A stretch of 64,000 bases of DNA from Enterobacter asburiae (lineage in GTDB: Bacteria; Pseudomonadota; Gammaproteobacteria; Enterobacterales; Enterobacteriaceae). The position numbers were made by a program, and so were the translations under genes. Under the pieces are notes generated by a model, which saw only the letters and a list, made by a program, of their open reading frames with translations, was not told the origin of the DNA and made no database searches. The DNA is taken from contig NZ_AP019632.1 of assembly GCF_007035645.1 (NCBI RefSeq), forward strand, positions 4,154,001-4,218,000, given 5' to 3'. Below are positions 1-12,910 of the stretch, one piece after another. The number at the start of each line of letters is the position of its first letter. Position 1 is the first letter of the stretch.

Positions 1-611
1 CCTACGTCATGGTACACAGCGCCCTGAAACGTCTGGCGGTAAAACTGTCCAAAATCTGTAACGACCTGCGCCTGCTCTCTTCCGGTCCGCGCGCTGGCCT
101 GAATGAAATCAACCTGCCAGAGCTGCAGGCCGGTTCATCCATCATGCCAGCCAAGGTGAACCCGGTAGTGCCAGAAGTGGTGAACCAGGTTTGCTTCAAA
201 GTCATCGGTAACGATACGACCGTGACCATGGCCTCTGAAGCGGGTCAGCTGCAGCTGAACGTGATGGAGCCAGTGATTGGCCAGGCGATGTTTGAATCCA
301 TCCACATTCTGACCAACGCCTGCTACAACCTGCTGGAAAAATGCATTAACGGCATCACGGCGAATAAAGAAGTCTGTGAGGGTTATGTCTATAACTCCAT
401 CGGGATCGTCACCTACCTCAACCCGTTCATCGGCCACCACAACGGTGATATCGTCGGTAAGATTTGCGCCGAAACCGGTAAGAGCGTACGTGAAGTGGTG
501 CTGGAGCGCGGGCTGTTGACCGAAGCTGAGCTGGACGATATCTTCTCGGCCCAGAACCTGATGCACCCGGCATATAAAGCGAAACGATATACCGATGAAA
601 GCGAACAGTAA
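1..611 (+). CDS. aspA: Aspartate ammonia-lyase, C-terminal part (5' end outside the window)
   Basis: Converts L-aspartate to fumarate and ammonia in the cytoplasm, feeding fumarate respiration. Only about the last 203 of roughly 478 residues are present; the reading frame enters at base 3. The fumarase/aspartase signature [11 protein letters not shown] is visible near the start, and the rest matches the helical core and C-terminal domain of the family. The gene ends at a TAA followed 20 bases later by a strong terminator. The downstream neighbour dcuA encodes the C4-dicarboxylate antiporter that works with it, the same pairing as in E. coli. The assignment is safe; nothing can be said about the start or promoter. 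Confidence 0.97.
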   Translation, partial: YVMVHSALKRLAVKLSKICNDLRLLSSGPRAGLNEINLPELQAGSSIMPAKVNPVVPEVVNQVCFKVIGNDTTVTMASEAGQLQLNVMEPVIGQAMFESIHILTNACYNLLEKCINGITANKEVCEGYVYNSIGIVTYLNPFIGHHNGDIVGKICAETGKSVREVVLERGLLTEAELDDIFSAQNLMHPAYKAKRYTDESEQ

Positions 612-631
612 CCGTTCTGGCTAGGCTTCTT

Positions 632-663
632 AAGGCACGTCACTTGTGACGTGCCTTTTTTCT
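632..663 (+). terminator. Intrinsic terminator after aspA
   Basis: A perfect 12-bp stem (632-643 with 646-657) with a two-base loop is followed by a T-rich run. It lies just after the aspA stop and before dcuA, so much of dcuA expression probably comes from a promoter in the short gap before it, with some readthrough possible. Confidence 0.9.
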
Positions 664-726
664 TTTTAGGCGTTACCTAAATACAACAATTCAATATCAA
701 CTTGTTAATAAGCAAGGCAGGTCCTT

Positions 727-2028
727 ATGTTTGGAGCAGAACTCGTCATCGTCTTGTTGGCGATTTATTTGGGAGCAAGACTCGGGGGTATCGGCATTGG
801 TTTTGCCGGCGGTCTCGGGGTGCTCGTTCTTACCCTTATCTTTCAGATTAAACCCGGCGCAATCCCGTTCGACGTTATCGAAATCATCATGGCAGTTATT
901 GCCGCTATCGCCGCCATGCAGGTGGCAGGCGGTATGGACTACCTGGTAAGCCTGGCGGAGCGTATGCTGCGCCGCCATCCAAAATACATTACCTTCCTTG
1001 CCCCGCTGGTGACCTGGTTTATGACCATTCTCGCCGGTACGGGCCACACCGCCTTCTCTACGCTGCCGGTGATTACCGAAGTAGCGAAAGAGCAAGGTAT
1101 CCGTCCGTCTCGTCCGCTCTCAATTGCCGTCGTCGCGTCCCAGATTGCCATTACCGCCTCGCCGATTTCCGCTGCGGTGGTCTTCTTCGCCGGTATTCTG
1201 GAGCCGATGGGCGTGAGCTACCTGACGCTGCTGGCGATCTGTATCCCGGTGACGCTGATCGCGGTGATGATTACTGCCGTGCTGTGTAACTTCCTCGGCG
1301 CTGAACTGAAAGACGATCCGGTTTACCAGGAACGCCTCGCCAAGGGTGAAGTGAGACTGCGCGGCAGCCAGGTCTTCGAGCTGAAGCCGCACGCAAAGCG
1401 CTCCGTGCTGCTGTTCCTGATAGGTATTGTCGCAGTGATGTTCTACGCGACCGCCATTAGCGACACCGTGGGCCTGATCCAGAACCCTGTCCTGCCGCGT
1501 AACGAAGCGATTGTAGTGTTTATGCTGACCATCGCGACGCTGATTAGCATCACCTGTAAAATCGACACCAGCGAAGTGCTGAACGCCAGCACCTTTAAAT
1601 CCGGTATGAGCGCCTGCGTATGCGTACTGGGCGTGGCGTGGCTCGGTGATACCTTCGTGAAAGCGCACATCAGCGACATTCAGACCATCGCTGGCGACCT
1701 GCTGCACAACTACCCGTGGCTGCTGGCGGTGGTGCTGTTCTTTGCCGCTACCCTGCTTTACTCCCAGGCTGCGACCACCAAAGCGCTGATGCCTGCGGCA
1801 CTGATGCTGGGCGTGACGCCACTGACGGCGATTGCCTCTTTCGCGGCGGTTTCTGCCCTGTTCGTTCTGCCAACCTACCCAACCCTGCTGGCGGCGGTGG
1901 AGATGGACGACACCGGCTCAACCCGTATCGGTAAGTATGTGTTTAACCACGCGTTCCTGATCCCGGGCGTGGTCGCCATTTCACTTTGCGTGATCCTCGG
2001 CTTTATCATTGGCGGCGTGGTGCTGTAA
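727..2028 (+). CDS. dcuA: Anaerobic C4-dicarboxylate transporter DcuA
   Basis: Inner-membrane antiporter exchanging aspartate, fumarate or malate for succinate. The 433 residues equal the E. coli DcuA length, and the sequence is almost entirely hydrophobic: a run of membrane spans starts at residue 1 and a short polar loop (about 195-220) splits the protein into halves, as in the Dcu family. The ATG is preceded by an AGG-containing ribosome site. Its place directly after aspA matches the K-12 locus, where the exporter brings in aspartate and removes succinate. DcuB is the main alternative, but the context favours DcuA. Confidence 0.95.
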   Translation: MFGAELVIVLLAIYLGARLGGIGIGFAGGLGVLVLTLIFQIKPGAIPFDVIEIIMAVIAAIAAMQVAGGMDYLVSLAERMLRRHPKYITFLAPLVTWFMTILAGTGHTAFSTLPVITEVAKEQGIRPSRPLSIAVVASQIAITASPISAAVVFFAGILEPMGVSYLTLLAICIPVTLIAVMITAVLCNFLGAELKDDPVYQERLAKGEVRLRGSQVFELKPHAKRSVLLFLIGIVAVMFYATAISDTVGLIQNPVLPRNEAIVVFMLTIATLISITCKIDTSEVLNASTFKSGMSACVCVLGVAWLGDTFVKAHISDIQTIAGDLLHNYPWLLAVVLFFAATLLYSQAATTKALMPAALMLGVTPLTAIASFAAVSALFVLPTYPTLLAAVEMDDTGSTRIGKYVFNHAFLIPGVVAISLCVILGFIIGGVVL

Positions 2029-2058
2029 ACGGTGAGTGGTTGTAAAAATAGTTAAAAT

Positions 2059-2082
2059 CGGGCCGCTCTGCGGCCCGTTTCA
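2059..2082 (+). terminator. Terminator after dcuA
   Basis: A perfect 8-bp GC-rich stem (2059-2066 with 2070-2077) with a TCT loop is followed by a short T-rich tail. It separates dcuA from cutA. The tail is weaker than at the aspA terminator. Confidence 0.7.
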
Positions 2083-2141
2083 TTAATGACCAACCGCCTT
2101 GCGTGATATAGTGAAGCCTTTCGTGATGAGGAGGTCGACTT

Positions 2142-2465
2142 GTGAACACGCCTGATGCTGTTGTCGTACTGTGTACCGCCCCTGATGAAGCCTCTGCCCA
2201 GGATCTCGCCGCCAAAGTGCTGGCCGAAAAACTGGCTGCCTGCGTGACGCTCCTCCCCGGTGCCACCTCCCTTTATTACTGGGAAGGCAAGCTGGAGCAA
2301 GAGTACGAAGTCCAGATGTTGCTCAAAACCAATCTGGCGAATCAGCAGGCTCTCCTGGACTGCCTCAAATCTCATCATCCTTACCAAACCCCGGAGCTGC
2401 TGGTGCTGCCAGTGGTCCACGGCGATAACGACTATCTCTCATGGCTCAACGCTTCCTTACGCTGA
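2142..2465 (+). CDS. cutA: Divalent-cation tolerance protein CutA
   Basis: Small trimeric cytoplasmic protein linked to copper and other divalent metal tolerance; its molecular role is unsettled. The 107 residues are slightly shorter than the 112 of E. coli CutA because the N-terminus is trimmed; the core with [17 protein letters not shown] and [15 protein letters not shown] is intact. The GTG start at 2142 has a strong GAGGAGG-type ribosome site a few bases upstream. Its 3' end overlaps the dsbD start by 25 bases, so the two are co-transcribed and probably translationally coupled, as in E. coli. Confidence 0.95.
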   Translation: MNTPDAVVVLCTAPDEASAQDLAAKVLAEKLAACVTLLPGATSLYYWEGKLEQEYEVQMLLKTNLANQQALLDCLKSHHPYQTPELLVLPVVHGDNDYLSWLNASLR

Positions 2466-4132
2466 TCCTGCTGCTGTGCAGCACGTCAGCTTTTGCCGGG
2501 TTGTTTGATGCGCCCGGCCGTTCGAACTTTATTCCTGCCGACCAGGCGTTCGTTTTCGATTTTCAGCAGAACCAGCACGATCTGACGCTCACCTGGCAGG
2601 TGAAAGAGGGCTATTACCTCTATCGCAAGCAGGTGAGTATTACCCCTGCCCAGGCAAACGTGGCCGCATTACAATTACCCGCTGGCGAGTGGCACGAGGA
2701 CGAGTTCTACGGTAAGAGTGAAATCTACCGCCAGCGCCTGAGCGTGCCCGTTACGGTGAATCAGGCCGATAAAGGCGCGACGCTGACGGTGACCTACCAG
2801 GGATGCGCGGACGCGGGATTCTGCTATCCACCGGAAACGAAAGTCGTGCCGCTTAGCGAAGTAAAAGCGTCTGCTGCTGTAACGCCGGCCCCAGCGGTTG
2901 AGAAAGCCAACGATAGCGCTGACCTTCCGTTCTCAGCGCTGTGGGCGTTACTGATTGGTATCGGCATTGCCTTTACGCCGTGCGTGTTGCCGATGTATCC
3001 GCTCATCTCTGGCATCGTGCTGGGCGGCAAACAGCGTCTTTCTACCGCCCGCGCGCTGCTGCTGGCTTTTATATACGTGCAGGGAATGGCGCTAACCTAC
3101 ACAGCCCTTGGCCTTGTGGTTGCCGCTGCCGGGTTACAGCTCCAGGCCGCGCTGCAGCATCCTTACGTCCTTATTGGCCTGTCAGCGGTGTTTATCCTGT
3201 TGGCGCTGTCAATGTTTGGCCTGTTCACGCTACAGCTGCCCTCTTCGCTGCAAACGCGCTTAACGCTGATGAGCAACCGTCAGCAGGGTGGCTCGGCAGG
3301 CGGCGTGTTCGCGATGGGTGCCATTGCCGGGCTGATTTGCTCTCCCTGCACTACCGCACCGCTGAGCGCTATCCTGCTGTACATCGCCCAGAGCGGTAAC
3401 ATGTGGCTCGGCGGGGGGACGCTGTACCTCTACGCGCTGGGCATGGGCCTGCCGCTGATTCTGGTCACGGTTTTCGGCAATCGACTTCTGCCGAAGAGCG
3501 GCCCGTGGATGGAGACGGTGAAAACCGCATTTGGTTTTGTCATCCTCGCGCTGCCGGTGTTCCTTCTTGAGCGTATCATCGGCGACGCCTGGGGTCTGCG
3601 CCTGTGGGCGATACTCGGCGTATCATTCTTTGCCTGGGCGTTTATCGTCAGCCTGGGGGCGAAGAAGCCATGGATGCGCCTGGTGCAAATCCTGCTGCTG
3701 GCTGCCGCGCTGGTGAGCGTACGCCCTCTCCAGGACTGGGCGTTCGGCACACCGGTGAGTCAGACCCAGGCGCATCTGAACTTTACCCAGATAAAAAACG
3801 TGGATGAACTTAACAGCGCACTGGCAGAGGCGAAAGACAAACCGGTGATGCTCGATCTCTATGCCGACTGGTGTGTCGCCTGCAAAGAGTTTGAAAAATA
3901 TACTTTTAGCGATCCACAGGTGCAAAACGCCCTGAAAGAGACCGTTTTGCTCCAGGCTAACGTGACCGCCAATAATGCGCAGGATAAGGCTCTGCTGAAG
4001 CAGCTTAACGTACTCGGGCTGCCAACCATTCTGTTCTTCAATCAACAGGGCCAGGAGCAGCCTGAGCAGCGTGTAACCGGGTTTATGGATGCAGCGGCAT
4101 TTAGCGCGCATTTGCGCAATCGCCATCCGTAA
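2441..4132 (+). CDS. dsbD: Thiol:disulfide interchange protein DsbD
   Basis: Moves electrons from cytoplasmic thioredoxin across the inner membrane to periplasmic DsbC, DsbG and CcmG. A signal peptide (about 1-19, ending SAFA) leads into a periplasmic alpha domain with the C122/C128 pair (GCADAGFC), then a membrane beta domain with eight spans carrying FTPCVLP near 181 and the second cysteine in the [10 protein letters not shown] region, and a C-terminal thioredoxin-like gamma domain with WCVAC at 477-481. All three redox pairs are present. At 563 residues it is two shorter than E. coli DsbD. It overlaps cutA upstream and is followed closely by yjdC. Confidence 0.97.
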   Translation: MAQRFLTLILLLCSTSAFAGLFDAPGRSNFIPADQAFVFDFQQNQHDLTLTWQVKEGYYLYRKQVSITPAQANVAALQLPAGEWHEDEFYGKSEIYRQRLSVPVTVNQADKGATLTVTYQGCADAGFCYPPETKVVPLSEVKASAAVTPAPAVEKANDSADLPFSALWALLIGIGIAFTPCVLPMYPLISGIVLGGKQRLSTARALLLAFIYVQGMALTYTALGLVVAAAGLQLQAALQHPYVLIGLSAVFILLALSMFGLFTLQLPSSLQTRLTLMSNRQQGGSAGGVFAMGAIAGLICSPCTTAPLSAILLYIAQSGNMWLGGGTLYLYALGMGLPLILVTVFGNRLLPKSGPWMETVKTAFGFVILALPVFLLERIIGDAWGLRLWAILGVSFFAWAFIVSLGAKKPWMRLVQILLLAAALVSVRPLQDWAFGTPVSQTQAHLNFTQIKNVDELNSALAEAKDKPVMLDLYADWCVACKEFEKYTFSDPQVQNALKETVLLQANVTANNAQDKALLKQLNVLGLPTILFFNQQGQEQPEQRVTGFMDAAAFSAHLRNRHP

Positions 4133-4181
4133 ACAACACTTTAAGCGGGACAAACCGTTGGGAATAGCGGAGGAGATAACC

Positions 4182-4757
4182 GTGCAACGTGAAGACGTAC
4201 TGGGACAAGCCCTGCAACTACTTGAGATTCAAGGGATCGCCAGCACCACGCTTGAGATGGTAGCCGACCGTATCGATTATCCCCTGGATGAACTTAAGCG
4301 CTTCTGGCCGGATAAAGAGGCGCTACTCTATGATGCCCTGCGCTATCTCAGCCAGCAGGTTGATGTCTGGCGCAGACAACTGATGCTGAATGAAGAACTG
4401 ACCGCGGAGCAAAAGCTGCTGGCGCGCTATACTGCCCTGACGGAATGCGTCAGCAACAACCGCTACCCGGGTTGTCTGTTCATCGCCGCCTGCACTTATT
4501 TTCCTGACCCTGGCCATCCTATTCACCAGTTGGCGGATCAGCAAAAACGGGCGGCGCATGACTTTACCCACGAACTGCTGACCACGCTGGAAGTCGATGA
4601 CCCTGCGATGGTGGCTAAACAGATGGAGCTGGTGCTGGAAGGTTGCCTCAGCCGCATGCTGGTGAACCGTAGCCAGGCCGATGTGGATACGGCACACCGC
4701 CTGGCGGAAGATATTCTACGCTTTGCCCAATGCAGAATGGGTGGAGCACTGACCTAA
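4182..4757 (+). CDS. yjdC: TetR-family transcriptional regulator YjdC
   Basis: Predicted DNA-binding repressor with an N-terminal TetR-type helix-turn-helix (about residues 8-50) and a C-terminal ligand domain; its target is unknown. I chose the GTG at 4182, preceded by GGAGGAG, because it gives 191 residues beginning [11 protein letters not shown], the same length and start as E. coli YjdC; a longer ORF from 4089 would run back into dsbD. It lies 49 bases after dsbD and may be transcribed with it. Its last four bases overlap the end of the convergent exporter gene. Confidence 0.93.
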   Translation: MQREDVLGQALQLLEIQGIASTTLEMVADRIDYPLDELKRFWPDKEALLYDALRYLSQQVDVWRRQLMLNEELTAEQKLLARYTALTECVSNNRYPGCLFIAACTYFPDPGHPIHQLADQQKRAAHDFTHELLTTLEVDDPAMVAKQMELVLEGCLSRMLVNRSQADVDTAHRLAEDILRFAQCRMGGALT

Positions 4758-5344
4758 GCCAGCATGCCCGCCCAGGCGGAGACGAGCAGACACAGCGCCA
4801 TCAGGCGCTGAAACCGCACCATCGCCACGGTGGTGCGAAAAATTCGGTTCACCGCTTTACCCAACCACGCCCAGCACATCAAACAGGCTATCGAGATCAG
4901 CAGAAACCATAGCGCCATTAGCGCAATATCCCGCAATGCATGGTCGCCAGCTGGGGCAAACAGGCTGACGACTGCCAGCGCCATCATCCAGGTTTTGGGG
5001 TTCACGACCTGCAGCAGCGCCGCCGCCCGAGCGGTGAATCGGATACGGTGCTCAGCGGAGAGACGGGCAGCCGGGGCGCGAAACAGCTGCCAGCTCATCC
5101 AGCTTAGCCACAGCACGCCTGCCCAGCTCATTATCTGACGTATCAGAGGGTACTGACGCAGCACTTCCCCCGCGCCCATGCCGGATACCAGCACGATCGC
5201 ACTGGCCGCGATACACCCGCCCAGAATAGCAGGTACGGTATTTTTTACGCCAAAGTGCTGGCTGTTCGTCAGCACGAGAATATTGGTCGGCCCCGGCGTA
5301 ATGGAGGCGACAAATGCGAACAACAGAAAGGGTATCAAACTCAC
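4754..5344 (-). CDS. LysE/RhtB-family amino-acid exporter
   Basis: Predicted inner-membrane exporter of amino acids or derivatives, 196 residues, the usual size for the LysE/RhtB group. The family signature [13 protein letters not shown] lies at about 15-27, followed by about six hydrophobic spans. The GTG start at 5344 is preceded by GGAG. The upstream AraC-type regulator gene lies 36 bases away on the same strand, so the two probably form one unit in which the regulator senses the exported compound. This pair is not at this locus in K-12, where yjdC adjoins tRNA-Phe. The substrate cannot be told from sequence. Confidence 0.88.
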   Translation of the reverse strand: MSLIPFLLFAFVASITPGPTNILVLTNSQHFGVKNTVPAILGGCIAASAIVLVSGMGAGEVLRQYPLIRQIMSWAGVLWLSWMSWQLFRAPAARLSAEHRIRFTARAAALLQVVNPKTWMMALAVVSLFAPAGDHALRDIALMALWFLLISIACLMCWAWLGKAVNRIFRTTVAMVRFQRLMALCLLVSAWAGMLA

Positions 5345-5380
5345 AGGTGGCTCCTTTTTATTAGAGCCATGAATGTGCCG

Positions 5381-6226
5381 TTATTTTTTGGAAACGTCGG
5401 GAAGGTTTGTGCACAACCGTCGGTAGTGTGCAGGAGAGATACGGTAAGCACGCTGAAACCAACGTCCCAGATGGCTTTGATCGGCAAAACCCACTGTGGC
5501 AGCCACATCAACGGGCTGGTCCCCACGCGCCAGCAGCTGTCGGGCCTTTGCCAGACGAAGCTGAATAAGCCATGCGTGTGGCGCCAGGTTGAACTCGCGC
5601 TTAAAACAGCGCGTCAGGGTAAAGCGATCCGTGCCCGTCTCGCGCGCAAGGTCTGACAGCCCTACGTTCTCGCCGATATGAGCAAACAGATAGTCGCGCG
5701 CACGGTGCGCCACGGCAGCGCTTTGTAACTGCGACGGCAGTTTTTTACGCCAGTGGCAATGGGCGGTGATCCGGGAGAGCAGATTATCCATTGTGCTCTG
5801 CTGAACGATTTTCATCTCGTCATTATGCAGGGTGGAAAATGTCTCACCGATAGCACGCACCAGCTGCGGCTCCCGCGTCAACGTTTGGGCAAAGTGGAGT
5901 GAATAACTCCCGGGAGTAGATTCGTAAAGCCCTTGTAGCGCACGGGTAAGCCAGCGCTCATCCAGATAGAAGGTCAAATAGGTAAAGCCGCCCTCTACAG
6001 GCGAATCACCGTCGTGGATCTCGCCAGGTTCGAGGAGAAATGCGTCGCCCGGCTGGCTACGATGACGCTCACGGCGGCAGTGAAACTGCTGCGTGCCGGA
6101 GAGGGTTATCCCTACCAGATAGCTATCGTGCCAGTGCGGATCAAAGGCATGCCCTTCGAAATGCGCTTTAATCGTCTCAATACCCGTATCTGCATGCTGA
6201 CGCAGTTCAAGCCAGTCATTCGCCAT
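5381..6226 (-). CDS. AraC-family transcriptional regulator
   Basis: Predicted regulator of 281 residues. The N-terminal part (about 10-110) looks like an AraC-type cupin ligand domain (histidines in the HAFDPHWHDSY stretch, LLEPGEIHDGD). The C-terminal part (about 175-270) has the two AraC helix-turn-helix units: DLARETGTDRFTLTRCFKR, then VDVAATVGFADQSHLGRWFQ, with a near-canonical second recognition helix. The ATG at 6226 has a strong GAGGAGG site. The exporter gene follows 36 bases downstream, so that exporter is the likely target. The inducer is unknown; a branched-chain or other amino acid is only a guess from the family pairing. Confidence 0.9.
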   Translation of the reverse strand: MANDWLELRQHADTGIETIKAHFEGHAFDPHWHDSYLVGITLSGTQQFHCRRERHRSQPGDAFLLEPGEIHDGDSPVEGGFTYLTFYLDERWLTRALQGLYESTPGSYSLHFAQTLTREPQLVRAIGETFSTLHNDEMKIVQQSTMDNLLSRITAHCHWRKKLPSQLQSAAVAHRARDYLFAHIGENVGLSDLARETGTDRFTLTRCFKREFNLAPHAWLIQLRLAKARQLLARGDQPVDVAATVGFADQSHLGRWFQRAYRISPAHYRRLCTNLPDVSKK

Positions 6227-6356
6227 ACTGTCCTCCTCTTGCTATCAGCATTGCCGTATTACGCTGGTTGTGTCTGGAAGATTTGTGCATTTTCACGGCG
6301 AAAGCGGACAGATTGCCGCAAACTTAAGCAGTTGAACAGCTTTTCCCGAAATAATG

Positions 6357-6385
6357 TTGACGATCGAGCGTGATTGCGGTTTAAT
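6357..6385 (+). promoter_or_regulatory. Promoter of tRNA-Phe
   Basis: TTGACG at 6357-6362 and TTTAAT at 6380-6385 are separated by 17 bases. A GC-rich discriminator follows, typical of stable-RNA promoters, and the mature tRNA starts 11 bases after the -10 box. Confidence 0.85.
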
Positions 6386-6395
6386 GCGCTCCGTT

Positions 6396-6471
6396 GCCCG
6401 GATAGCTCAGTCGGTAGAGCAGGGGATTGAAAATCCCCGTGTCCTTGGTTCGATTCCGAGTCCGGGCACCA
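6396..6471 (+). tRNA. tRNA-Phe (anticodon GAA)
   Basis: A 76-nt cloverleaf with 7-bp acceptor stem (GCCCGGA with TCCGGGC), D-loop, a GGGGA/TCCCC anticodon stem, GAA anticodon at 6429-6431, a TTCGATT T-loop and an encoded CCA end. It matches enterobacterial tRNA-Phe. In K-12, pheU sits next to yjdC and is a common island integration site; here the intervening genes are a regulator and an exporter, and no integrase or duplicated tRNA 3' end is visible. Confidence 0.97.
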
Positions 6472-6481
6472 CTATTTAAAG

Positions 6482-6510
6482 AACCCAGCCTATGGCTGGG
6501 TTTTTGCTTT
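6482..6510 (+). terminator. Terminator of tRNA-Phe
   Basis: A 9-bp stem (6482-6490 with 6494-6502) with a TAT loop is followed by a T-run, just downstream of the tRNA CCA end. Confidence 0.9.
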
Positions 6511-6577
6511 TCTGCGTTTATACATCCCTTCTTTGTATTCTTATTTCTCTTTGTCGTGGGATCGTGCGGTCTGCGTT

Positions 6578-6609
6578 GCCGGATGGCGGCTTTGCCTTAT
6601 CCGGCCTAC
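6578..6609 (+). repeat. REP element (E. coli-like type)
   Basis: An imperfect palindrome beginning GCCGGATGGCGGC and ending GCCTTATCCGGCCTAC, close to the repetitive extragenic palindromes of E. coli. It lies between the convergent terminators of tRNA-Phe and the rRNA operon. No second copy is visible beside it. Confidence 0.75.
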
Positions 6610-6641
6610 TAAGCGCCATCGGGCTTTTCTGCGCGCACAAA

Positions 6642-6673
6642 GCAAAAAACCCCGCACCTTACGGTACGGGGTT
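6642..6673 (-). terminator. Terminator of the rRNA operon
   Basis: Reading the minus strand, a stem of about 11 bp with one mismatch (6663-6673 with 6648-6658) and a four-base loop is followed by a T-run. It lies 11 bases downstream of the 5S gene end. Confidence 0.88.
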
Positions 6674-6683
6674 CTTCTAATTG

Positions 6684-6803
6684 ATGCCTGGCAGTTCCCT
6701 ACTCTCACATGGGGAGACCCCACACTACCATCGGCGCTACGGCGTTTCACTTCTGAGTTCGGCATGGGGTCAGGTGGGACCACCGCGCTAAAGCCGCCAG
6801 GCA
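6684..6803 (-). rRNA. rrf: 5S ribosomal RNA
   Basis: A 120-nt gene whose ends TGCCTGGC and GCCAGGCA pair to form helix I, with internal sequence matching enterobacterial 5S rRNA. It is the last gene of the operon; no tRNA-Thr or second 5S gene follows, unlike K-12 rrnD. Confidence 0.97.
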
Positions 6804-6871
6804 AATTCTGTTAATCTGTATCAGGCTGAAAATCGTGTCTCTCTCATCCGCCGAAACAGCTTCGGCGTTGT

Positions 6872-9776
<2,905 letters not shown>

Positions 9777-9873
9777 TCACAACCCGAAGATGTTTCACTT
9801 CTGATTGCGAAAATTTGAGAGACTCGAACACACATAACATGTGTGTCGTTTCAATTTTCAGCTTGATCCAGAT

Positions 9874-9885
9874 TTTTAAAGAGCA
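9874..9885 (-). promoter_or_regulatory. boxA antitermination site in the 16S-23S spacer
   Basis: The minus strand reads TGCTCTTTAAAA, matching the boxA element that loads the NusB/S10 antitermination complex before 23S transcription. Confidence 0.8.
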
Positions 9886-9958
9886 AATATCTCAAACGTC
9901 ACCCGAAGATGAGTTTTGAGATATAGGGGTCGGCGACTTTCACTCACGAACCAGCAAG

Positions 9959-10034
9959 TGGCGTCCCCTAGGGGATTCGAACCCCTGTTACCGCCGTGAA
10001 AGGGCGGTGTCCTGGGCCTCTAGACGAAGGGGAC
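9959..10034 (-). tRNA. tRNA-Glu (anticodon TTC) in the rRNA spacer
   Basis: A 76-nt cloverleaf beginning GTCCCCTTCG and ending CCA, with anticodon TTC read from the complement of 9998-10000. It matches the spacer tRNA-Glu of K-12 rrnB, rrnC, rrnE and rrnG. K-12 rrnD, whose flank yrdA is upstream here, instead carries tRNA-Ile and tRNA-Ala in the spacer. Confidence 0.97.
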
Positions 10035-10119
10035 GTGTAAGTCTCAATCGCAAGACGCCTTGCTATTTACTTTTCATCAGACAATCTGTGTGAGCACTAC
10101 AAAGGCAGGTTCTTTAAGG

Positions 10120-11661
<1,542 letters not shown>

Positions 11662-11793
11662 AAGTTTGATGCTCGTGAATTAAACTTCGTAATGAATTAC
11701 GTATGTTCACTCAGAGACTTGGTATTCATTTTTCGTCTTGCGACGTTAAGAATCCATGTCACTTTGAGTGCCCACACAGATTGTCTGATAAAT

Positions 11794-11805
11794 TGTTAAA
11801 GAGCA
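11794..11805 (-). promoter_or_regulatory. boxA antitermination site in the rRNA leader
   Basis: The minus strand reads TGCTCTTTAACA, the standard rrn leader boxA, about 130 bases before mature 16S. Confidence 0.88.
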
Positions 11806-11843
11806 GTGCAACGCGGCTTTCGCTCACCGTTGCGAGGTGGCGT

Positions 11844-11871
11844 ATATTACGCTTTCCTCTTTCAGAGTCAA
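11844..11871 (-). promoter_or_regulatory. rRNA operon promoter P2
   Basis: On the minus strand, TTGACT (11866-11871) and TAATAT (11844-11849) are separated by 16 bases, followed by a CGCCACC discriminator. Sequence and spacing match rrn P2 promoters. Confidence 0.88.
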
Positions 11872-11951
11872 CCCGTTATTTCAGAATTTTTCTCTTCAAC
11901 CGACCGCGTTGTCTGTGAAGTGATTCACATCCGCCGTGTCGATGGAGGCGC

Positions 11952-12000
11952 ATTATAGGGATCCCATTTTTTAGCACAAGTATTTTTTAGATCTTTTTTT
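11952..12000 (-). promoter_or_regulatory. rRNA operon promoter P1 with UP element
   Basis: On the minus strand, TTGTGC (11974-11979) and TATAAT (11952-11957) are separated by the characteristic 16 bases and followed by a GCGCCTCC discriminator, the sequence behind ppGpp and growth-rate control. An A/T-rich block at 11981-12000 is the likely UP element. Confidence 0.9.
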
Positions 12001-12131
12001 CCGACTGCTGATTTTCCGCGCTTTTCGCTGAAATCCCGCCCGATCTGCTTAAATATTGACGTATTTTGCCTTGCCGCGATCCATTAATATGATCAAAGTC
12101 TTCTGTATAGCGCTCATTGTTAGAGGTAGAT
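12001..12131. other. Intergenic upstream of rrn P1 and yrdA
   Basis: Between the UP element and yrdA the sequence is A/T-rich. Fis sites normally lie here in rrn operons, but I cannot assign one with confidence, and I could not pick a convincing yrdA promoter. Confidence 0.5.
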
Positions 12132-12686
12132 ATGCCCGCAGTATTACGTCCTTATAAAGATCTGTTCCCCCAAAAAGGCGATCGCGTGATGATCGATGCC
12201 AGCAGCGTGGTGATCGGCGATGTCCGAATGGCCGATGATGTCAGCATCTGGCCCCTCGTCGCCATCAGGGGAGATGTTAACTATGTGTCGATTGGCGCCC
12301 GTACCAATATTCAGGACGGTAGCGTTCTGCATGTCACGCACAAATCCTCCTATAACCCGGACGGTAATCCCCTCATCATTGGAGAAGAGGTTACCGTCGG
12401 CCATAAAGTGATGCTTCACGGCTGCACTATCGGGAATCGCGTACTTGTTGGCATGGGGTCGATTTTGCTGGATGGCGTCATAGTAGAAGATGACGTAATG
12501 ATTGGTGCCGGTAGCCTGGTCCCGCAGAACAAACGGCTGGAGAGTGGCTATCTCTATCTGGGAAGCCCGGTAAAACAGATCCGCCCCCTGAAGGAGGCGG
12601 AGATCGAAGGATTAAAATACTCGGCGAACAACTACGTTAACTGGAAGAATGACTATTTGGATCAGGACAACCAAACCCAGCCCTGA
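12132..12686 (+). CDS. yrdA: Gamma-carbonic-anhydrase-like hexapeptide protein YrdA
   Basis: A 184-residue left-handed beta-helix protein of the gamma-class carbonic anhydrase/PaaY group; its substrate in the cell is unproven. Hexapeptide repeats run through residues 20-150 and the three metal-ligand histidines are visible around HVTHKSS and TVGHKVMLHGC. The ATG at 12132, with GAGG upstream, gives the same length as E. coli YrdA; an earlier TTG would add five residues without support. It faces away from the rRNA operon, as next to rrnD in K-12, and its 3' end overlaps the convergent yrdB gene by 25 bases. Confidence 0.94.
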   Translation: MPAVLRPYKDLFPQKGDRVMIDASSVVIGDVRMADDVSIWPLVAIRGDVNYVSIGARTNIQDGSVLHVTHKSSYNPDGNPLIIGEEVTVGHKVMLHGCTIGNRVLVGMGSILLDGVIVEDDVMIGAGSLVPQNKRLESGYLYLGSPVKQIRPLKEAEIEGLKYSANNYVNWKNDYLDQDNQTQP

Positions 12687-12910
12687 TCGTCTTCCTGCTG
12701 TTCGCGGATTAAATCGCTGGCTTCCTCTTCCAGATCCCAGCGATTTTCACAAAATATCGCTATCGGGTCTGAACCGCCAAAACGGCGCAACAGCGTCTCC
12801 CCATGAATGGCACAGGTAAGTTGCATCCCCTGCACCAGCACCGGAAAACAGACCGCTTGTTTAGTCTCATCCCAGTTCTCTCTGTCCGGGAAATGGATAG
12901 CCTGGTTCAC
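12662..12910 (-). CDS. yrdB: DUF1488 protein YrdB
   Basis: Short protein of 82 residues (85 in E. coli) of the DUF1488 family, function unknown. The start [15 protein letters not shown] and the end EDDQGWVWL are conserved; the middle (about 45-60) is a few residues shorter and more divergent. It overlaps aroE by four bases at its start, so it is the translationally coupled last gene of the minus-strand dprA-smg-yrdD-tsaC-aroE run. Confidence 0.9.
   Translation of the reverse strand: MNQAIHFPDRENWDETKQAVCFPVLVQGMQLTCAIHGETLLRRFGGSDPIAIFCENRWDLEEEASDLIREQQEDDQGWVWLS

Noticed and set aside
4089..4181. N-terminal extension of yjdC
   Set aside because: It overlaps dsbD and lacks a good ribosome site; the GTG at 4182 fits the family length.
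6472..6683. Integration scar or island beside tRNA-Phe
   Set aside because: No integrase, phage gene or direct repeat of the tRNA 3' end is present, only two terminators and a REP element.
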